NCBI RefSeq assembly: GCF_023702635.1
Contig: NZ_CP098455.1
Coordinates: forward strand, 3,100,001 to 3,164,000
Length of the DNA stretch: 64,000 nucleotides
DNA from: Spongiibacter taiwanensis
Lineage (GTDB): Bacteria; Pseudomonadota; Gammaproteobacteria; Pseudomonadales; Spongiibacteraceae
Direction of reading: 5' to 3'
A program made the translations under genes and the position numbers. The notes beneath the pieces are model-generated. The model worked only from the letters and a program-made list of their open reading frames with translations. It was not told the DNA's origin and searched no databases. How positions within the stretch are numbered: position 1 is the stretch's first letter; each line of letters starts with the position of its first letter. Below are positions 9,574 to 18,210 of the stretch, piece after piece.

Positions 9574-9999
9574 TTGAGCATTGAACACAATAAGCAGCAG
9601 GCCGTCGCGCTTTTATCGGCCATCGAAAGTGGAATCGATATCCGCTCTTACTTTACCGATGATGCCCGCTGGCGGGTCGTTGAGGGTTGCCCGCTGAGTG
9701 GGGACTACGCCATTGCCGATTTGGTTTCTGCCATGGGCCGGGTATTTGGTTTGTATAAGTATCCGCCACGTTTCAGGATAGAGCACGTGACGGCGGAGGA
9801 AAATCGGGTGGCGATTTACTGCCGGTCCTCCTCCGAGCTGATCGACGGTAGTCCTGTCGATAATGAATACCACTTTCTGATGTTGTTTAAGGGTGGGCTC
9901 ATTGACGAAGTAAGGGAATTTTTAAATACCGCTCGGGTGATCGAGATCATGCCCAAGCTCGAGCGCTTGATGGCGTCAGCTCAGCATCGTGGGGAGTAA
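9574..9999 (+). CDS. SnoaL-like (NTF2-fold) protein
   Basis: A 141-residue protein of the cone-shaped SnoaL/NTF2-like fold, shown by the small size and the pattern of an early helix, ARWRVVEGCPLSGDYAIADLV, and a late beta sheet ending in EVREFLNTARVIEIM. Members include isomerases, dehydratases and hydrolases and also non-enzymatic binding proteins. The start is TTG at 9574, chosen because a strong ribosome site GGGAGG (9561-9566) lies 7 bp upstream. The SDR gene follows 4 bp after its stop, so the pair probably act on one substrate. Confidence 0.78.
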   Translation: MSIEHNKQQAVALLSAIESGIDIRSYFTDDARWRVVEGCPLSGDYAIADLVSAMGRVFGLYKYPPRFRIEHVTAEENRVAIYCRSSSELIDGSPVDNEYHFLMLFKGGLIDEVREFLNTARVIEIMPKLERLMASAQHRGE

Positions 10000-10003
10000 C
10001 ATT

Positions 10004-10744
10004 ATGCAGAATAGATTGGCGGGTAAGGTTGCTGTGGTGACCGGTGCTGCATCAGGCATTGGCGAAGCAATTTTGCGCTGTTTTCATGGTCAGGGAGCCC
10101 GGGTCGTCGCGGCCGATATCTCCGGGGGGCAGAATGCCCTGGCGGCAGAGCTGGGCGAGGGCTGTCTGCCTTTTCAGGTGGATGTGCGCGAAGCGGATCA
10201 GGTTGAAGCGATGATGGCGGCCGCGATGGAGACCTTCGGCGCGGTCAATATACTGTGCAACAACGCCGGGATTGAGGGCCGCTTGGTGCCGACTGCCGAT
10301 ACCGATCAGGCGGAGTTTGATAACCTACTGGCGGTGAATTGCCGGGGTGTGTTTTTGGGGATGCGTTATGCTTTGCCCCTGATGATTGCCGGGGGTGGTG
10401 GCTCGATTATCAATATCGCCTCGGCGGCAGGGATGATTGCCTTCCCCGGCATGGTTGGCTACTGCGCTTCCAAGGGGGCGGTGAGAATGATGACCAAGAC
10501 CGCGGCCGCGGAGTATGGCCGTCACGGCATTCGGGTCAATGCTATCTGCCCGGGTGTCATCGCCACGCCGCTGATTGCCCATATTGACGAGAACATCGTC
10601 GCGGCAGCCAAAGCCCACACCCCTGCCGGGCGCTTAGGCGAGGTAGAAGAGGTGGCCAACCTGGCTTTATATTTGGCCAGTGATGAGTCTCGTTTTGTTA
10701 CTGGTGCTGATATGCTGATTGATGGTGGCATGACGGCCCTGTAA
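10004..10744 (+). CDS. Short-chain dehydrogenase/reductase (SDR)
   Basis: A classical SDR of about 246 residues. Visible are the cofactor motif VVTGAASGIGEA, an NAD-type acidic residue in VVAADISG, the NNAGIEG structural motif, a catalytic Ser in IINIASAAG and Tyr/Lys in GYCASKGAV. ATG at 10004 is preferred to the upstream GTG at 9989 because GGGGAG (9991-9996) is properly spaced for it. It sits 4 bp after the SnoaL-like gene. Probably an alcohol/ketone oxidoreductase in the local catabolic set; substrate unknown. Confidence 0.88.
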   Translation: MQNRLAGKVAVVTGAASGIGEAILRCFHGQGARVVAADISGGQNALAAELGEGCLPFQVDVREADQVEAMMAAAMETFGAVNILCNNAGIEGRLVPTADTDQAEFDNLLAVNCRGVFLGMRYALPLMIAGGGGSIINIASAAGMIAFPGMVGYCASKGAVRMMTKTAAAEYGRHGIRVNAICPGVIATPLIAHIDENIVAAAKAHTPAGRLGEVEEVANLALYLASDESRFVTGADMLIDGGMTAL

Positions 10745-10838
10745 GTCAGAGCTGTGCTTCTCACCGGTAAACCCGTGGTAGCGACGCGCCGTTCTGCGCG
10801 CCGCAGGGATGATGGACAATCAGTGACTAAAAACAACA

Positions 10839-11774
10839 ATGAATAAAAAAACCAACCTCAATCAGTTGCGGATACTGGCCGTGCTGCTGCGCGAGCCAAA
10901 CCTGTCCAGGGCGGCAGAAATTTTGGGCTTATCGCAACCCACCCTCAGCTCGGCCCTCAAGCAATTGCGGGACGAGTTTGGCGACCCGCTGTTGGTGAGG
11001 ATCGGTAATAAGATGGAGATCACCGCAAAAGGTCGGAGCTTGGTGGAGCCCCTGGAAGATATTTTTGCTGCAGTGGATCAACTGTGGGGCTCCGATGTCA
11101 TTGAACCCCAGGACGTAAAGCGACACTTTCTGGTGGGGTGTACCGACTACGGTACGGCGATGCTTGCGGGCCCGCTTTACAACAAGCTCAAAGAACTGGC
11201 ACCAGGCATTACCGTGCAGTTTGTGGACGTGTCGGAGAGTCGCCGGCTGATCAATCGGGAGAATGAGCTGGATTTTTACCTGGTGCCAGATGCAATCTGT
11301 AACTCTCCCGCGTTTCAAGACTATAAGTACACGCCGCTGTTTGATGACCAAATGGTTTATTACGTTGGCGCGAATCATCCACTGGCGGATGAGCAGAATG
11401 TCTCTGAGCAAGCCTTGGAATCGATGCGCTTCATCACTTACAACCTGGGTGAAGAGCGGTCCTCCCAGCAAACCCGGCGCGCCCTGTCAGTGATGGAAAT
11501 GAACCGCAAGCGGGTGCTTCAGGTACAGCAATTCTCGCTGCTACCGATGTTGGCAGATGAGTGCGATGCGGTAGTGATACTACCAAATCGATTAGCGGAA
11601 AAACTGGCGGGCAGATTTGATGGGCAAATACTGGGGCCGATTAATCCGCCTATCCATTTTTCCTTCTGCCTGATGTGGGATGCCGTGCACCAGTCGGACA
11701 AAGTCCATGAATTGATACGTGATGCCTTTAAGTCACTCAAAGAGGCGGTGGCTAACGCTACGCCTTTTGGGTGA
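10839..11774 (+). CDS. LysR-family transcriptional regulator
   Basis: A 311-residue LysR-type regulator. The N-terminal winged helix is typical (LREPNLSRAAEILGLSQPTLSSALKQLRDEFGDPLLVR), followed by a periplasmic-binding-like effector domain. The HTH resembles the NodD/PcpR-type branch (LNQLRILAVLL start). It lies 94 bp after the SDR gene in the same direction, unlike the usual divergent layout of LysR genes, so its target is uncertain; the SnoaL-SDR pair is the nearest candidate. It ends 178 bp before the convergent TonB receptor gene. Confidence 0.9.
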   Translation: MNKKTNLNQLRILAVLLREPNLSRAAEILGLSQPTLSSALKQLRDEFGDPLLVRIGNKMEITAKGRSLVEPLEDIFAAVDQLWGSDVIEPQDVKRHFLVGCTDYGTAMLAGPLYNKLKELAPGITVQFVDVSESRRLINRENELDFYLVPDAICNSPAFQDYKYTPLFDDQMVYYVGANHPLADEQNVSEQALESMRFITYNLGEERSSQQTRRALSVMEMNRKRVLQVQQFSLLPMLADECDAVVILPNRLAEKLAGRFDGQILGPINPPIHFSFCLMWDAVHQSDKVHELIRDAFKSLKEAVANATPFG

Positions 11775-11916
11775 AAACGAATCGCCTAGCAATGAGTTAA
11801 CTTCGGCTCGTCGATTTGCATTTCCTGACTCAGTGATAAGTAGCCCGCTGGACAATGAGGGGCGGAAACGCTTTGAGAGTGTGATTGGTAGTTGTCGTCA
11901 CGAAGGCAGCAGAACA

Positions 11917-11940
11917 GTGAGCACGCGGGCGCGTGCTCAC
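11917..11940. terminator. Perfect 10-bp stem-loop between convergent genes
   Basis: GTGAGCACGC and GCGTGCTCAC form a perfect 10-bp stem around a GGGC loop. It sits 12 bp past the stop of the leftward TonB receptor gene and beyond the end of the LysR gene. Neither side has a T-run, so it may be a poor intrinsic terminator or an RNA-stabilising hairpin. Confidence 0.45.
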
Positions 11941-11952
11941 GTTTGCTTCAGT

Positions 11953-14031
11953 TTAGAACTGATAGGTGACGGACAGACGAATGTCTCTACCTGGTTCATA
12001 GTGGCCTACTACCATGCCGTAGCCAGGTACCTCAGAATAATCTCCAACACTGGAGTGATCCCGGTAGAGTTTATCAAAGGCATTGATAATCGACAGGTTG
12101 ATGGTCAGTGCATCGGTAGGCATCCACTGGGCAAAGAGATCGACGGTGGAGTAGGAGGGCTTTTCCAGGTTGTATAGTTCGTCGACGTAGTCTTTGTCGA
12201 GGTCCTGGTACAGGGTTTTGATATTGAGCTCTTCTACGTAGGTAAGGTTGGCGCCAAATTTCAGGTTGGCCATTGGCCGGTATTCCACGCCCAGGTTCCA
12301 GGTGTCACCGCGAGAGTTACCCAGGCCGTCAAACTCGTAGCCGCTAAGGTCAACCGCGCTGTAGTTGGCTGCGTACAGGCCTGCAGCGGGTTCCAGTTCG
12401 GAGTCTACCGTGGCGAAACCCGCATAGAACTCAAAGTCGTTCCACAAGTAGGCGATATCCAGTTCCAGGCCACGACTTTTCACTGTGCCGATATTCTCGA
12501 AGCGGGCGCTGTCCACGTCGTGTTCTAGGATGGTGTCGTCAATTTCTGATTGGAATACCGCCAGGCGAGCATCCAGACTGCCCACCCGGTAGCGCAGCGA
12601 CGATTCGATGTTGGCCACTTTTTCAGGCTTCAGATTAGGGTCAATCATCGGCTCGCTGCTGCGGTCATACAGGTAGGCGTCAAGGGTGAAACCGTCGCCG
12701 ATTTCTTTGCCGCGAGAGGCTTCGGCGTAGCCCAGGCCAAAGGTCCAGGCGTCGTTTATGTCGTACAGCAAGCCGGCGTTGATGCTGACTTCGGAGCTGT
12801 CTATGGCAATGGCTTCGTCGGTGATGGGGTCACCGTAGTAGTCCGGCAGGCGGATTTCCTGCTGGTAGTCATACTTGTCGTAGCGCAAGCCGTAGCTCAG
12901 CAAGAGCTGGGGGGTCACTTGCGAGTGTGCCTGGGCATAAATGCCGAGGACGTCACCATTTTCGCCATGATCTTCTTCAGGCTGAGGAATGGCGTAGCCG
13001 CTTTCCACCTGATCGTCCCGGTATTCCACCCCGTAAGTGAAACGGTGAATGCCCAAGCGGCTGGTGTTGCGGATATCAAAGCCGTAGCTTTCGATGGTGG
13101 CCAGAAAGTCAAAGCGACCGCCCCGGAAGGCTGATTCAGTGTCGTAGGCAGTCACTTCCAGGTTGATGGCCTCATTCAGGAACAGCCCGTAGTTGGCGGT
13201 CAGGGTTTCCCGTTTGGCTTCGCTGTCGAACAGATCGTTTCTTCCGGGCACGTAAACCCAGTTGGGGCGGGCAGTGAATCTGCCATCTTCATCTCTATCT
13301 TCATAACTGATGGACAGGCTTTGATTGTCGCTGATGTTGCCGCTGAGCTTAATAAAGCCCAGGGTCTGGTCGGCGCCTGAACCGTGAATATCATTGTTAT
13401 CGCCGTCTTTAGCGACGTTGCGCTCCAGATTGTTGTAGTAACCCACCAAGCCCCAGTCGTCGGTGAGGCGACCGTACAGGCTCAGGCTGTATTGCTCGCC
13501 GTCGTTGCTGAAGTTGCTGACTTTGACCTTGCCGCCAAATTTTTCGCCAGCTGCGAGAAGGTCGTTTGCAGATTTGGTTTTAAAGCGAATGGCGCCGCCA
13601 ATGGCCCCAAAGCCTGCGGTAGCTTCACCGGCACCGGCCTGAACGTCCACTTCTTTGAGCAGGGCAGGGTCAATGGTGACGCGGCCAATGTGGTGGTACA
13701 GGGTAGAGGTCTGCGGGGCGCCGTCCACGGTGACATTAATAAAGGCATCTTCCAGGCCGCGGATGTAAATTTTTTGGGCCACACCCACTGAGCCGCCTAC
13801 CGAAATGGAAGGGTCTTTCATGAAAACATCGCCCAGGTCATTGGCCTGAAAGTTTTCCAGCTCTTCGGCGGTAATCAGCGCGTTGGTGGCTTCACCCACC
13901 ACAATCATGGTCTCCAGCTGCTTGGGGCTCTCTTTGGCCGCTGGCTCGTTGGCCAGTGCGGACAGGCTACTGGCTGCCGCGATCATTGCCGCCAGTGGCG
14001 TGGTTTTGCCTAGTATCCTCATGTGGTTCAT
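11953..14031 (-). CDS. TonB-dependent siderophore receptor
   Basis: A 692-residue outer-membrane receptor for a ferric siderophore or heme. It has an N-terminal signal peptide (MIAAASSLSALANEPAAKES), a TonB-box region with QLETMIVVGEA, and a plug domain with KIYIRGLEDAFINVTVDGA and GFGAIGGAIRF. The large barrel ends in SVTYQF with a terminal Phe. A Fur box at 14056-14070 lies 25 bp upstream of its ATG, so it should be expressed in low iron. It stands next to a PfeRS-like two-component system and the petrobactin-type locus, making the ferrated product of that locus its most likely ligand. The ligand assignment is inference from position. Confidence 0.92.
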   Translation of the reverse strand: MNHMRILGKTTPLAAMIAAASSLSALANEPAAKESPKQLETMIVVGEATNALITAEELENFQANDLGDVFMKDPSISVGGSVGVAQKIYIRGLEDAFINVTVDGAPQTSTLYHHIGRVTIDPALLKEVDVQAGAGEATAGFGAIGGAIRFKTKSANDLLAAGEKFGGKVKVSNFSNDGEQYSLSLYGRLTDDWGLVGYYNNLERNVAKDGDNNDIHGSGADQTLGFIKLSGNISDNQSLSISYEDRDEDGRFTARPNWVYVPGRNDLFDSEAKRETLTANYGLFLNEAINLEVTAYDTESAFRGGRFDFLATIESYGFDIRNTSRLGIHRFTYGVEYRDDQVESGYAIPQPEEDHGENGDVLGIYAQAHSQVTPQLLLSYGLRYDKYDYQQEIRLPDYYGDPITDEAIAIDSSEVSINAGLLYDINDAWTFGLGYAEASRGKEIGDGFTLDAYLYDRSSEPMIDPNLKPEKVANIESSLRYRVGSLDARLAVFQSEIDDTILEHDVDSARFENIGTVKSRGLELDIAYLWNDFEFYAGFATVDSELEPAAGLYAANYSAVDLSGYEFDGLGNSRGDTWNLGVEYRPMANLKFGANLTYVEELNIKTLYQDLDKDYVDELYNLEKPSYSTVDLFAQWMPTDALTINLSIINAFDKLYRDHSSVGDYSEVPGYGMVVGHYEPGRDIRLSVTYQF

Positions 14032-14055
14032 ACCCTTTTCGTTAGATAAAATAAA

Positions 14056-14070
14056 TGAGAATTATACTCA
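14056..14070 (-). promoter_or_regulatory. Fur box upstream of the siderophore receptor
   Basis: TGAGAATTATACTCA matches the 7-1-7 Fur consensus TGATAATnATTATCA in 12 of 14 arm positions and is itself a 7-1-7 palindrome (TGAGAAT-T-ATACTCA) broken at only one pair; flanking bases extend it as AAA...TTT. It is 25 bp upstream of the receptor ATG, where Fur would block the promoter. Confidence 0.8.
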
Positions 14071-14141
14071 TTTGTGTTTGGGTAAAAAGGGACTTTGCAA
14101 TTGTTACATTTGGCGGGAGGGTGGGAGCGGAGTAGTTGTCG

Positions 14142-15485
14142 TTACTGATGAGGCAAGGTCACCGTCATTTGTAGTCCGCCCCGGGTCAGGTTGGTGGCGA
14201 CCAGACTGCCGCCGATGGCTTCCACCTGCCGGCGCGCCAGTGCCAGTCCTAGACCGAAGCCGCTGGTGTCGGCGTGGCGGGAGGCGTCGACCCGATAAAA
14301 GGGCTGAAAAATCGTATCCAGACTTTGCTCGGGTACTCCCGGCCCTCGATCGCTGATGCTAATGGTGTAGTGGGTGTCGCTTGCAGACAGGGCAACGGTG
14401 ACGGTGTCTCCCGCCGGGGTATAGCGCAGGGCGTTGCGGACGATGTTTTCCAGTGCCTGACCCAGGGCGCGGTGGTTGCTGTTGTCGATGGGGGCCTGAT
14501 CTGGCAATTGCATAAGGAGCTGGCGATCTGGAAATTCAAAACGGGCATCCTCTGCCAGCACGTCCAGCAAATCGACCAGATCCAGCGATTCTTGCTTCAG
14601 GGTGGGCCGTTCATTTTCCAGCCACGCCAGCGTGAGGGTGTCTACCACCAGCCGGCGGATATGTTGCGACTCCCGACTGATGCGAGCGATGTTGTCGGCA
14701 TTGTCGCCATCGGGCTGGAGTCGTTCGATGGCCATGTCCAGCCGGGTCAGCGGCGTGCGCAATTCGTGGGACAGGTCGGCGATAAGCTGGCGCTGACTGA
14801 TAATTAGCTCGCCGATGCGGGCGGCCATTTGGTCAAAGGTGTTGGCCAGTTCCGACATCTCATCACTGCGGTTGCCGAGCTTTTCCCGCACGCGCACGTT
14901 AAAGCGGCCCTCGCTGAAATGGCGGGTGGCCTGCTCCAGCTGACGCAGAGGCGACATGATGTGCCGGTAAAGCACGATGGAAAGCAGGGTTAGCAATATC
15001 ATGGGCAGAAGGACTTGCAGCGCGGCGCTGGCGTAGCCCCGGTATAGCCCGGGCCGCATTCGCTCGGGCAGAACGATGAGAAAGTGAAGGTGGCGATCGT
15101 GCTTGAAGGTGACCTCCATAATGGGGTTGTATTCGAAATGGAGGTGGATTTTCCAGTCGACGCTGCGGCCAAACCAGTACCCTTCATAAAACCGGTCGTT
15201 CAACTCGCTGCCGGCAACGCCCACCACTGCTGATTGAATCATCGCCGCCCAGGTGTCTTCTTCTGCCTTGAGCCTGTCCAGCCAGGTTTTCAGCGCCGCT
15301 TCGTCGCCCTTGAGATACAGTTGTTCGGCCTCGCGCCCCCACTGGGTAAGCTGATGCCGATCCTCATCAGCCAGAAAGCTCATGCCGTCTTCGGCGCGGG
15401 AGTTCAGGATGCTAATGGCGTAAAACAGCGCGACGGTGCCGGTGGCGATAATCAGGCACAGCTTCCACAGCAGCCGCCGGTTCAT
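14142..15485 (-). CDS. Sensor histidine kinase, PfeS/CpxA-like
   Basis: A 447-residue inner-membrane kinase. Order: TM1 (residues 5-27), periplasmic sensor (about 28-153), TM2 (155-173), HAMP linker (about 174-228), HisKA dimerisation domain with the phospho-accepting His240 in DLSHELRTPLTRLD, and an ATPase domain with N box (ENIVRNALRYTP), DRGPGVP and GFGLGLALARR. The small periplasmic domain and the position beside an iron receptor recall PfeS of Pseudomonas, which responds to ferric enterobactin in the periplasm. Its ATG lies in the last copy of a 17-bp tandem repeat that separates it from the regulator gene. It is read with the regulator and the PepSY genes. Confidence 0.9.
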   Translation of the reverse strand: MNRRLLWKLCLIIATGTVALFYAISILNSRAEDGMSFLADEDRHQLTQWGREAEQLYLKGDEAALKTWLDRLKAEEDTWAAMIQSAVVGVAGSELNDRFYEGYWFGRSVDWKIHLHFEYNPIMEVTFKHDRHLHFLIVLPERMRPGLYRGYASAALQVLLPMILLTLLSIVLYRHIMSPLRQLEQATRHFSEGRFNVRVREKLGNRSDEMSELANTFDQMAARIGELIISQRQLIADLSHELRTPLTRLDMAIERLQPDGDNADNIARISRESQHIRRLVVDTLTLAWLENERPTLKQESLDLVDLLDVLAEDARFEFPDRQLLMQLPDQAPIDNSNHRALGQALENIVRNALRYTPAGDTVTVALSASDTHYTISISDRGPGVPEQSLDTIFQPFYRVDASRHADTSGFGLGLALARRQVEAIGGSLVATNLTRGGLQMTVTLPHQ

Positions 15486-15577
15486 GACAGCACCCGCTTC
15501 ATGACAGCACTCGCTTCACGACAACACCCGCTTCATGACAACCCCTGCTTCATGACAACCCCCACTTCATGACAACA
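15481..15577 (-). repeat. 17-bp tandem repeat forming a chain of overlapping mini-ORFs
   Basis: Five full copies (15481-15497, 15498-15514, 15515-15531, 15532-15548, 15549-15565) and a 12-bp partial copy of a 17-bp unit, TTCATGACAGCACCCGC on the + strand. On the coding (minus) strand the regulator stop TGA overlaps an ATG (ATGA). That ATG opens a 6-codon ORF whose TGA overlaps the next start, and this repeats five times (starts at 15570, 15553, 15536, 15519 [GTG], 15502) until the last stop overlaps the kinase ATG at 15485. The encoded peptides are MKWGLS, MKQGLS, MKRVLS, (V/M)KRVLS and MKRVLS. A 21-nt mini-ORF minus a 4-nt overlap is exactly 17 nt, so the repeat length preserves the chain. 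Confidence 0.9.
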
Positions 15578-16265
15578 GGTAGCCTTTGCCATGCACGGTT
15601 TCCAGGCGTTCTCCGCGCCAGCCTGCTTCGGTCAGCTTTCGCCTGACTCTGCTCAGGTGCATATCCAGGCTGCGGTCATACGCACTGAAGGTGCGGTTGA
15701 GTACGGTCTGGTAGAGGTAGGCCTTACTGAGCACTTCGCCGCGCTGGGCCAATAAGGTCCACAAAAGTTTGAACTGAATGGGAGTCAATTCCAGTTCGAT
15801 GTTGTTAATGGCGACCCGTTGCCGCTGCTTGTCCAGTTGCAGGTTGTCCAGGCCTAACAGGCGCGGTTCGCTGAAGCTGGGGCTGGGCTGACAGCGGCGA
15901 AGCAGGGCTTCGATGCGCAACAGCAGCTCGGTGGTACTGAACGGTTTGGCCAGGTAGTCGTCGGCGCCTTCGGTAAAGCCGCGAATACGCTCCTCTTCTG
16001 CGCCCCGTGCGGTGAGCATAATCACCGGGGTGTTGCAGGTTTTGCGCAGAATGTTCAACACGGAGTAGCCATCTCTTTTGGGAAGCATGACATCCAGCAG
16101 TATCAACTGATGCTGGGCTCGAATGGCTTCTGACAGGCCGCTTTCGCCGTCGTAGCACTGGCTGACTTCATAGGTGTGCTCGCGCAGTCGATCGCCCAGT
16201 TGTTCGCTAAGGCTAACGTCGTCCTCAATAATAAGGATATGAGTATTGGCTTTGCTGGTGGGCAC
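15567..16265 (-). CDS. OmpR-family response regulator, PfeR-like
   Basis: A 232-residue two-component regulator. The receiver domain has the acidic pocket IIEDD (residues 12-16), phospho-acceptor Asp58 in LLDVMLPKRDGY and Lys107 in LAKPFS; the C-terminal winged helix has LTPIQFKLLWTLLAQRGEVLSKAYL and ends VHGKGYLLS. The frame stays open far upstream, but that part overlaps the DUF3325 gene. I choose GTG at 16265, which has CAGGAG 9 bp upstream and starts 2 bp after the DUF3325 stop, giving normal length. It pairs with the kinase at 14142-15485. Targets are probably the nearby receptor and siderophore genes, giving control by siderophore presence on top of Fur. Confidence 0.88.
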   Translation of the reverse strand: MPTSKANTHILIIEDDVSLSEQLGDRLREHTYEVSQCYDGESGLSEAIRAQHQLILLDVMLPKRDGYSVLNILRKTCNTPVIMLTARGAEEERIRGFTEGADDYLAKPFSTTELLLRIEALLRRCQPSPSFSEPRLLGLDNLQLDKQRQRVAINNIELELTPIQFKLLWTLLAQRGEVLSKAYLYQTVLNRTFSAYDRSLDMHLSRVRRKLTEAGWRGERLETVHGKGYLLS

Positions 16266-16267
16266 CG

Positions 16268-16600
16268 CTAAAAGCTCCTGTACACAAGATCGGCCATCCA
16301 GGCCACGAACGGCAATCCCATCAAGCACGGCATCACCCGTGGCAAGTGGTTGATGGTTAGGGTGATGCCGGTGGTGATCACCGGTAGCAGGGCCAGAATC
16401 CACACCGTGCCCAGCGTGGCGCCAGCGCGTTCGATGGCGATCCACAGCGCCAGGCCCAGAGCCGTCCAGCCCAGTAACAACAATAAGACTCGCCTGCTAG
16501 TGGGAACGAGAACCCAGGGCAGAACCCGTTTTGCGTGTCGGGACTGAGCGCAGCACAGCGCGCTCAAACCGCTGGTGAGCAGCGCGATAATCAGCGCCAC
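16268..16600 (-). CDS. DUF3325-like small membrane protein
   Basis: A 110-residue hydrophobic protein with about three membrane segments (residues 1-16, around 37-55 and 66-83). Size, hydropathy and position directly after a PepSY membrane protein fit the DUF3325 family, which accompanies siderophore reductive-release genes in Pseudomonas and relatives. It starts with GTG at 16600 and overlaps the upstream PepSY gene by 10 bp, indicating translational coupling. The molecular role is unknown; a subunit or helper of the PepSY protein is likely. Confidence 0.7.
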   Translation of the reverse strand: MALIIALLTSGLSALCCAQSRHAKRVLPWVLVPTSRRVLLLLLGWTALGLALWIAIERAGATLGTVWILALLPVITTGITLTINHLPRVMPCLMGLPFVAWMADLVYRSF

Positions 16601-18210
16601 GAGTTGTTCCCCTGGGGTGTGGCGGCGGTGTGTTTACGTTGACCAAATAGCTTGGCTCGGCGTTGTCCCGCGGCGGATGTGCGCAGGTGTTTGCCGGTGA
16701 AGGCGGCGCCCATTGCAACCGCAAGAAAAAAGAGGTCGGTGCCGACAAAGGTCCAGTCCCCTGCTGCAACACTGGATACCAGGCCGCGGTCGGTAGTCAG
16801 GGCGTTGATCAGCGGCAGCAGGCCATAGAGGGTCGCGGCGATAAAACACTGCTCCTGCCAAACCCGTTGGGCGGGGCGCACGAACCCGTGCAGGGTCAGG
16901 GCGGCCCAGGCGGCAAATAAGCAGTTAACTTCCAGCTCTGCGCGGCCTGCCAGATGGGTGGGAAGCAGGCGATTGGCCAGAAAATAACACGCAATGGCGG
17001 CAGGCAGGCCCATCAACGTGCCCGCATTCATGCCTTTTACCAGGCGAAGGCCCCGGGTTGGCGGCAGGTTTCGCTGGCGCTTTTGTTCCCACAGGATGCA
17101 GCCGGTGGCGATGATGCCGGCCAAAATCAATCCCGACAAGGCGTAGAGCCAGCGCAGGGGGAGTGAGGCAAACAGTCCCTCGTGCAGGCCTGTCAGCCAG
17201 TGGTAGGCGTTCAGGCCGGTGCGACTGGAGGTGTTTGCCGGTGGTATCCAGGCTCCCGTCATGCCGTTGTAGATCAGGGGGCTGTCGGCCTTGATGTCCC
17301 GTCCCTCAACGGGCGCAATGGTGATGCGTGCCTGAGCATCGCCCCGGTTGTCGATGCTGATATAGCGAATCTGATTGGCCCCCCAGTGGGCCTGGGCGTG
17401 GGCCAGCGGACGGTCGAGCGGAGTGGGTTGCGCAGATTGCCCGCTGGGGTGGGTGTGGGGCATTTCGTTAAATACATCGTGATACAGGCGTTCGCTGGCC
17501 GCGGCATCGCTACCGTAAAACGCGGGGATCAACGTAGGCAGGTAGGTAAAGGCAAAAAATGCCAGGGCGCTGTAGCTGATCATTAATTGAAAAGGCAGCG
17601 TGGTGACGCTGAGCAGGTTGTGAACATCCAGCCAGCTGCGCAGTTTCTTGCCGGGCCTGAAGGTGAAAAAGTCAGCGAAAATACGCCGATGGATGATTAC
17701 CCCACTGAGGGTGGCCAGGCACATCACCGCAGCGCAGATGCCAACCAACCAGTAGGCCAGGGTTTCGGGAAGGTAGTGCAGGCGCCAGTGCATCCGGTAG
17801 AGGGTCTGACTGCCAGCGGTGTCTCTAACCGGTAGCACTTCGCCGCTATTGGGGTCCAGCCAGGCGGTTTTCATACCCTGCTCTGGATGCTCCCAGGAAA
17901 TGCTGAGAAAGGGGTAGCGGGCCAGGGGGAAATCGATGCTCCAGTAGGTCGCTGCGCCAGCGTGCTGTTCAAGTTGCATGGTTGCCATATTGAGCCATGC
18001 CGCGGTGGCGCTGTCTTTTGGCCCCCCACCAGCGGGGGGCGCGGATTCAGCTGTGTGGTAGGTAGGGGCTTCCGGGCGCATCCAGTGGTCCAGTTCAGCA
18101 TCGAAGTAACCTGCCGTGCCGGTGAGCACAATAAAGTACATAAGCCAGCTCAACAGCAATCCCAGCCAGCTGTGAACCGGAGCGAGTCGTTGTCGAATGC
18201 GCTGACTCAT
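16591..18210 (-). CDS. PepSY-associated membrane protein (iron/siderophore reductase type)
   Basis: A 539-residue inner-membrane protein. It begins with a helix typical of PepSY_TM proteins (RLAPVHSWLGLLLSWLMYFIVLTGTAGYF, His near residue 13), followed by a periplasmic domain, further helices (around 135-155 and 200-220), a second periplasmic domain and a C-terminal helical bundle. Proteins of this type, such as FoxB and PiuB, take part in ferri-siderophore reduction or iron release at the inner membrane. It overlaps DUF3649 by 4 bp (ATGA) and DUF3325 by 10 bp. The block begins under a Fur box at 18541-18555. Confidence 0.85.
   Translation of the reverse strand: MSQRIRQRLAPVHSWLGLLLSWLMYFIVLTGTAGYFDAELDHWMRPEAPTYHTAESAPPAGGGPKDSATAAWLNMATMQLEQHAGAATYWSIDFPLARYPFLSISWEHPEQGMKTAWLDPNSGEVLPVRDTAGSQTLYRMHWRLHYLPETLAYWLVGICAAVMCLATLSGVIIHRRIFADFFTFRPGKKLRSWLDVHNLLSVTTLPFQLMISYSALAFFAFTYLPTLIPAFYGSDAAASERLYHDVFNEMPHTHPSGQSAQPTPLDRPLAHAQAHWGANQIRYISIDNRGDAQARITIAPVEGRDIKADSPLIYNGMTGAWIPPANTSSRTGLNAYHWLTGLHEGLFASLPLRWLYALSGLILAGIIATGCILWEQKRQRNLPPTRGLRLVKGMNAGTLMGLPAAIACYFLANRLLPTHLAGRAELEVNCLFAAWAALTLHGFVRPAQRVWQEQCFIAATLYGLLPLINALTTDRGLVSSVAAGDWTFVGTDLFFLAVAMGAAFTGKHLRTSAAGQRRAKLFGQRKHTAATPQGNNSWR

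Noticed and set aside
15481-15577. CRISPR-like array
   Set aside because: The unit is a 17-bp direct tandem repeat without spacers and no cas genes are near. The ORF-chain explanation accounts for its period.
16266-16445. N-terminal extension of the response regulator
   Set aside because: The frame is open, but these 60 residues are not receiver-like and coincide with the DUF3325 gene; a GTG with a ribosome site at 16265 gives the normal length.
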